Below are positions 60,961 to 64,000 of a stretch of DNA of 64,000 bases, piece after piece (position 1 is the first letter of the stretch; each line of letters opens with the position of its first letter). Source of the stretch: Paenibacillus sp. FSL R5-0912 (lineage in GTDB: Bacteria > Bacillota > Bacilli > Paenibacillales > Paenibacillaceae); contig NZ_CP009282.1 in NCBI RefSeq assembly GCF_000758605.1, forward strand, positions 4,216,001 to 4,280,000, written 5' to 3'. Under the pieces are notes generated by a model, which worked only from the letters and a program-made list of their open reading frames with translations, was not told the DNA's origin and searched no databases. A program made the position numbers and the translations under genes.

Positions 60961-61824
60961 ATGAAGTTGGCAAGAATCCGCCGCGTTTTGCTCCTTATAT
61001 TCATAATAATAGTGATCCTGCCCAGCATCATCCCGATAGCTACGTCTGCTTCTGCATCGGCTCCAGCCTCCGCCCGGCCGAATGTCTCTATGGAAGAAGA
61101 TCCTGCCGTTCCGGCCGGTTCCACCGCCTCCTCCCAGTCTTCAGCCCGGCGCCACAAAAGAAATAAAGGACTTTCTCTAAGCCAGCTGCTGCGCAAATAT
61201 CCGGATACGATCAAGACCCAGGGTCCACGGCGCAAGATCATTGCCTTGACCTTTGACGATGTGCCTGATCCGCGCTTTACCCCGCAGCTGCTGGATGTTC
61301 TCCATAAATATAATGTCAAAGCCACCTTTTTCGTGGTCGGCAGCCGTGCCGAGAAACATCCCGGTCTGGTTGCGCGGATCATCCGGGAAGGCCATGCGAT
61401 CGGCAACCACTCCTACAATCATCCTGAATTCGGCAAGCTGGGGATGAATGAATTCCGCACCCAGATTATCCGTACCGAGAATATTATACAGGCTCTTGCG
61501 GGTTATAAACCGCGGCTGATCCGTCCCCCGTACGGTGACATCAGTGAGCAGCAGCTGAAATGGGCCAGAGCCCACGGCTACAAGCTGGTGAACTGGAACG
61601 TCGACTCCCTGGACTGGAGAGGCTTATCCAAGACCCAGGTACGGAACAATATCCTCTCCAAGGCCGGAAAAGGTGCAATTATACTCCAGCACGGCGGCGG
61701 CGGCCGGGGCAGCAATCTGCAGGGTACCATACAGGCGCTTCCGGAAGTCATCAGCATTATGCGCAAACGCGGGTATAGCTTCGTGACTGTTCCGCAAATG
61801 TTTGAAGTCAGCAAAAGCAAATGA
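60961..61824 (+). CDS. Polysaccharide deacetylase
   Basis: 287 residues with an N-terminal signal-anchor helix and Ser/Ala/Pro-rich linker, then an NodB domain: TFDDVPDPRFTPQLLD, GNHSYNHPEFGKLG (H-X3-H metal site), RPPYGDISE and LQHGGGGRGS. Deacetylates peptidoglycan or chitin-like glycans outside the cell. GAGGAGGC precedes the ATG. Confidence 0.93.
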   Translation: MKLARIRRVLLLIFIIIVILPSIIPIATSASASAPASARPNVSMEEDPAVPAGSTASSQSSARRHKRNKGLSLSQLLRKYPDTIKTQGPRRKIIALTFDDVPDPRFTPQLLDVLHKYNVKATFFVVGSRAEKHPGLVARIIREGHAIGNHSYNHPEFGKLGMNEFRTQIIRTENIIQALAGYKPRLIRPPYGDISEQQLKWARAHGYKLVNWNVDSLDWRGLSKTQVRNNILSKAGKGAIILQHGGGGRGSNLQGTIQALPEVISIMRKRGYSFVTVPQMFEVSKSK

Positions 61825-61898
61825 ACCAGCTGATGCACCGGAGCCTGCATATCTATCAGAAACAGAGGGATCATTTATAGCTGAAGCCTTTATATATT

Positions 61899-61949
61899 AA
61901 AAAAGGAAACAAAACCCGTCCGTTCTCCGGCAGGTTTTGTTTCCTTTGG
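61899..61949. terminator. Bidirectional terminator
   Basis: AAAGGAAACAAAACC / GGTTTTGTTTCCTTT between the convergent deacetylase and LysM-3D genes. Confidence 0.8.
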
Positions 61950-61977
61950 TAAATGGTGCAGCTATTCATTTATCGGG

Positions 61978-62655
61978 TTATTGAATAATATACAGCTGTA
62001 CATATTGATAGCCGAAGTCGGCTACAAAGCTCTGGCTGCCGGGAATGAAGATATCAATCCGGTTGCCCTTGATCGCGCTCCCCATGTCAGTAGCGGTCGC
62101 CAGGAATGCCTGCTTCGGGAGACCCGGATGAGAATATCCGGTAACGAGAACCTTGGTACCCAGTGGAATGACACTAGGGTCAACTGCAATCGTTCCCAGC
62201 TTAAGCGCATTGCCGAAATAATCAACCGCTCCCCACTTTCCGTTCTCACTGGCAGCCGAGGAATAGGCCGAAGCCTTCACCTGAATGGATTTGGCATACG
62301 TAAAAGCTTTGCCCCAGGCTTGAACGGTGTTCGACGCAGGTTCAACACTTAGTAAGGACAAGTCTCCATTAGTTACAACCGAATCGGCTGCCGTTTCTGT
62401 TACTGCGACCATTTTAGCCTGAACGGTGCCCGGAATGGCCAGCTTAAGCCCCGGGTAGATGTTGCTCGCAGAAATTTGCGGATTGGCGTTCATCAGTTCT
62501 TCCATGCTGATGCCATAGTGATTGGATAGAGTATAATAGGTAGTAGCTTCTCCAGCGATATGTACGCTGTCAGCTTGAACAGGGGCGGCTTGGAGCAAGG
62601 TGCCGAGTCCCAGTACAGCAGCCAGGGCTGTGATGGCTCCGAACTTGATTTTCAT
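61978..62655 (-). CDS. LysM and 3D-domain cell-wall protein
   Basis: 225 residues: signal peptide (ALAAVLGLGTLLQAAPVQA), LysM (YYTLSNHYGISMEELMNANP, about residues 38-80), linker and 3D domain with Asp triad region TDMGSAIKGNRIDIFIPG. Related to resuscitation/YocH-type lytic transglycosylases. GGAGG precedes the ATG. Confidence 0.9.
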   Translation of the reverse strand: MKIKFGAITALAAVLGLGTLLQAAPVQADSVHIAGEATTYYTLSNHYGISMEELMNANPQISASNIYPGLKLAIPGTVQAKMVAVTETAADSVVTNGDLSLLSVEPASNTVQAWGKAFTYAKSIQVKASAYSSAASENGKWGAVDYFGNALKLGTIAVDPSVIPLGTKVLVTGYSHPGLPKQAFLATATDMGSAIKGNRIDIFIPGSQSFVADFGYQYVQLYIIQ

Positions 62656-63046
62656 TGAATAGCCTCCTTCATTAGTGGGCGTCCAGGATATAACGGATAC
62701 GCTCCGCCAGTGACGCCAAGATAACGCTGGACCTATGTACTTTTTTGTTGCCAGGTCTCTGGAATTGCGGTGCTTTGTAAACTAACAGTTATGAATATAT
62801 CACAATTTTGTAACCAGTGGCTATGTTTTTGTTACGTTTGGAAATATTTTGCCTATATACAGCGTTTTCATCGGGTTAATTATTACATATTCTTAATAAT
62901 TAGTGTTGGAATTATCGTGATTTCAACAATTTTTTTTAAGTTTTCGCGAAAATTTTACACAGTTTTAACATTTCTCCCTTTGGCAAATAGTAGAATGATA
63001 GAATACGATAGATAATGTAGAGACTGAAGCATAACTTGGAGGGTCA
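62656..63046. other. AT-rich divergent intergenic region
   Basis: Between the LysM-3D and ppk starts. Contains the likely ppk promoter TTGGCA (62980-62985) / TACGAT (63004-63009). Apart from the tandem hexamers listed below, I see nothing certain. Confidence 0.55.
62954..62970 (+). promoter_or_regulatory. Possible PhoP box before ppk
   Basis: TTTACA-N5-TTAACA, two TT(A/T)ACA-type hexamers spaced 11 bp as PhoP needs, just upstream of the putative -35 of ppk. Confidence 0.35.
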
Positions 63047-64000
63047 ATGAACGTGAATGCAGAAGAGAAAAAAAACAACCACACCAGTCCCGCAACAGCC
63101 TATCTGAACCGCGATTTGAGCTGGATTGAATTCAACCGCCGTGTCCTTGCAGAGGCACAGGATCCGGAGAACCCGCTTATGGAGCGGGCCAAATTCCTGG
63201 CGATTGTGTCCAGCAATCTGGATGAATTCATCAGTGTCCGGGTAGCGGGCATTCAGGATCAGATCCGGGCTGGTTATACCAAAAAGGATTTCACCGGCTA
63301 CACCCCCTCCGGCCTGTACAAGCGTCTGATCAAACGGGTCACCAAAATCATCGCCGACCAATACCGTACATTCAAGGATATTTCCCGGAGTCTGCACAAG
63401 GAAGGGATCGTGTTCGTCGATTACAAGGACCTCACGCATGCCCAGGAGCAATCCATTGAGCAATATTACCGTGATATCATCTATCCAGTCTTAACGCCGA
63501 TGGCCGTAGATCAGAGCCGTCCGTTTCCACTTGTGCACAGCCAGTTCATCTATCTGGCAGTAGTGCTGACACGCAAGAACAGCCAGGAAGAAGAACCTTA
63601 TTTCGCAATCCTGCAGATTCCATCGAATCTGCCGCGCTGTATCCCGCTGCCCCACCGCTCCAACAGTAAGAAACGGCAGTTTGTCTTCATTGAAGATGTG
63701 ATCCGCCAGCATATCCAGACTTTGTTCAGCGGGTATGATCCTGTGGCTGTCAGTGAATTCCGCCTGACCCGCAATTCCGATCTGACCATTGATGAGGAAG
63801 GCGCAGAGGATCTGCTGGAGGAGATTGAGAAGGAGCTGCGCAAACGCCGCCGCGGCGTCCCTGCCCGCCTTGAAGTACAGAAAGGGATTCACCCTTATGC
63901 CCTGGAGCAGCTGCAGGCCGAATTCGAGCTTGAAGATTTCGTGTTTGAAATTGAAGGTCCGCTGGATCTCAGTTTCCTGCGGGGGTTTGCCGGCAGCCTT
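63047..64000 (+). CDS. ppk1: Polyphosphate kinase 1 (N-terminal part)
   Basis: From ATG 63047 (GGAGGG upstream) 318 codons run to the window edge. YLNRDLSWIEFNRRVLAEAQ, FLAIVSSNLDEFISVRVAGI and VLTPMAVDQSRPFPLV are diagnostic of the N- and H-domains of PPK1. Makes polyphosphate from ATP. The catalytic His lies beyond the window. Confidence 0.94.
   Translation, partial: MNVNAEEKKNNHTSPATAYLNRDLSWIEFNRRVLAEAQDPENPLMERAKFLAIVSSNLDEFISVRVAGIQDQIRAGYTKKDFTGYTPSGLYKRLIKRVTKIIADQYRTFKDISRSLHKEGIVFVDYKDLTHAQEQSIEQYYRDIIYPVLTPMAVDQSRPFPLVHSQFIYLAVVLTRKNSQEEEPYFAILQIPSNLPRCIPLPHRSNSKKRQFVFIEDVIRQHIQTLFSGYDPVAVSEFRLTRNSDLTIDEEGAEDLLEEIEKELRKRRRGVPARLEVQKGIHPYALEQLQAEFELEDFVFEIEGPLDLSFLRGFAGSL

Noticed and set aside
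62656..62760. Second c-di-AMP riboswitch before the LysM-3D gene
   Set aside because: Such genes often have one, but the conserved blocks are absent here; only a weak GTCCAG/CTGGAC pairing was seen.

Overview
The window looks like a piece of a Paenibacillus-type chromosome (spore-forming Firmicute of moderate GC). The signs are strong Shine-Dalgarno sequences with frequent TTG/GTG starts, a cwlJ-gerQ spore germination pair, XerS, KimA under a c-di-AMP riboswitch, a preQ1 riboswitch, bdbCD, Fur boxes and many GC-rich hairpin terminators. I see no rRNA, tRNA, insertion sequence, prophage or CRISPR array. This is mostly ordinary core and lineage-specific chromosome, so the unusual material is in leaders, small genes and intergenic repeats.

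Layout. 1-3.6 kb: the end of a methyltransferase gene, an EamA transporter, a zinc alcohol dehydrogenase and two small genes. 3.7-6.5 kb: a complete queF-queC-queD-queE operon (queuosine precursor) with promoter, preQ1-I riboswitch and terminator. 6.5-9.5 kb: a ZIP metal transporter, an ABC exporter pair and a small hypothetical gene. 9.5-15.8 kb: murB and a siderophore-iron uptake locus (binding lipoprotein, two FecCD permeases, ATPase, FhuF-like reductase) with two Fur boxes. 15.9-18.0 kb: kimA and its c-di-AMP riboswitch. 18.2-23.0 kb: bdbC/bdbD, an MHYT-domain sensor kinase and a CNNM/HlyC-type ion exporter with an unusual leader. 23.2-25.6 kb: gerQ/cwlJ, a DUF2500 protein and a 58-residue cysteine-rich gene behind an FNR/CRP-type class II promoter. 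25.7-34.4 kb: a beta-propeller lipoprotein, amino acid permeases, ldh, an integrase-LysR pair and an alpha/beta hydrolase.

34.5-50.9 kb is an accessory-like stretch. It holds small hypotheticals, a PQQ-propeller protein, an aminotransferase, a decayed cation-efflux gene, SgrR/MFS and WYL/oxidoreductase divergent pairs, a TetR-membrane protein-flavodoxin operon and an Rrf2-hydrolase-AbrB transporter group. Four copies of a 26-bp AT-rich palindrome are scattered through it, most of them at gene 3' ends. 51-54 kb: XerS, a cysteine-rich pentapeptide-repeat protein and a 0.8 kb repeat-bearing noncoding tract. 54.2-64 kb: moeA, a PspA/DUF350/DUF4178 membrane-stress cluster, an LpdD-like protein, pyrD-pyrK, an old-yellow enzyme, a polysaccharide deacetylase, a LysM-3D protein and the start of ppk.

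The observations I rate highest are: (1) the leader of the CNNM exporter, where a 27-codon uORF containing Pro-Pro runs through a 10-bp hairpin and overlaps the TTG start, with two alternative Shine-Dalgarno sequences; (2) the FNR-type site centred near -42 before the small cysteine-rich gene; (3) the four-copy 26-bp palindrome family; (4) the duplicated Rrf2-type operator, one copy of which contains a -10 box; and (5) the PspA/DUF350/DUF4178 cluster. All functional statements are inferences from sequence reading only; no database search was run.
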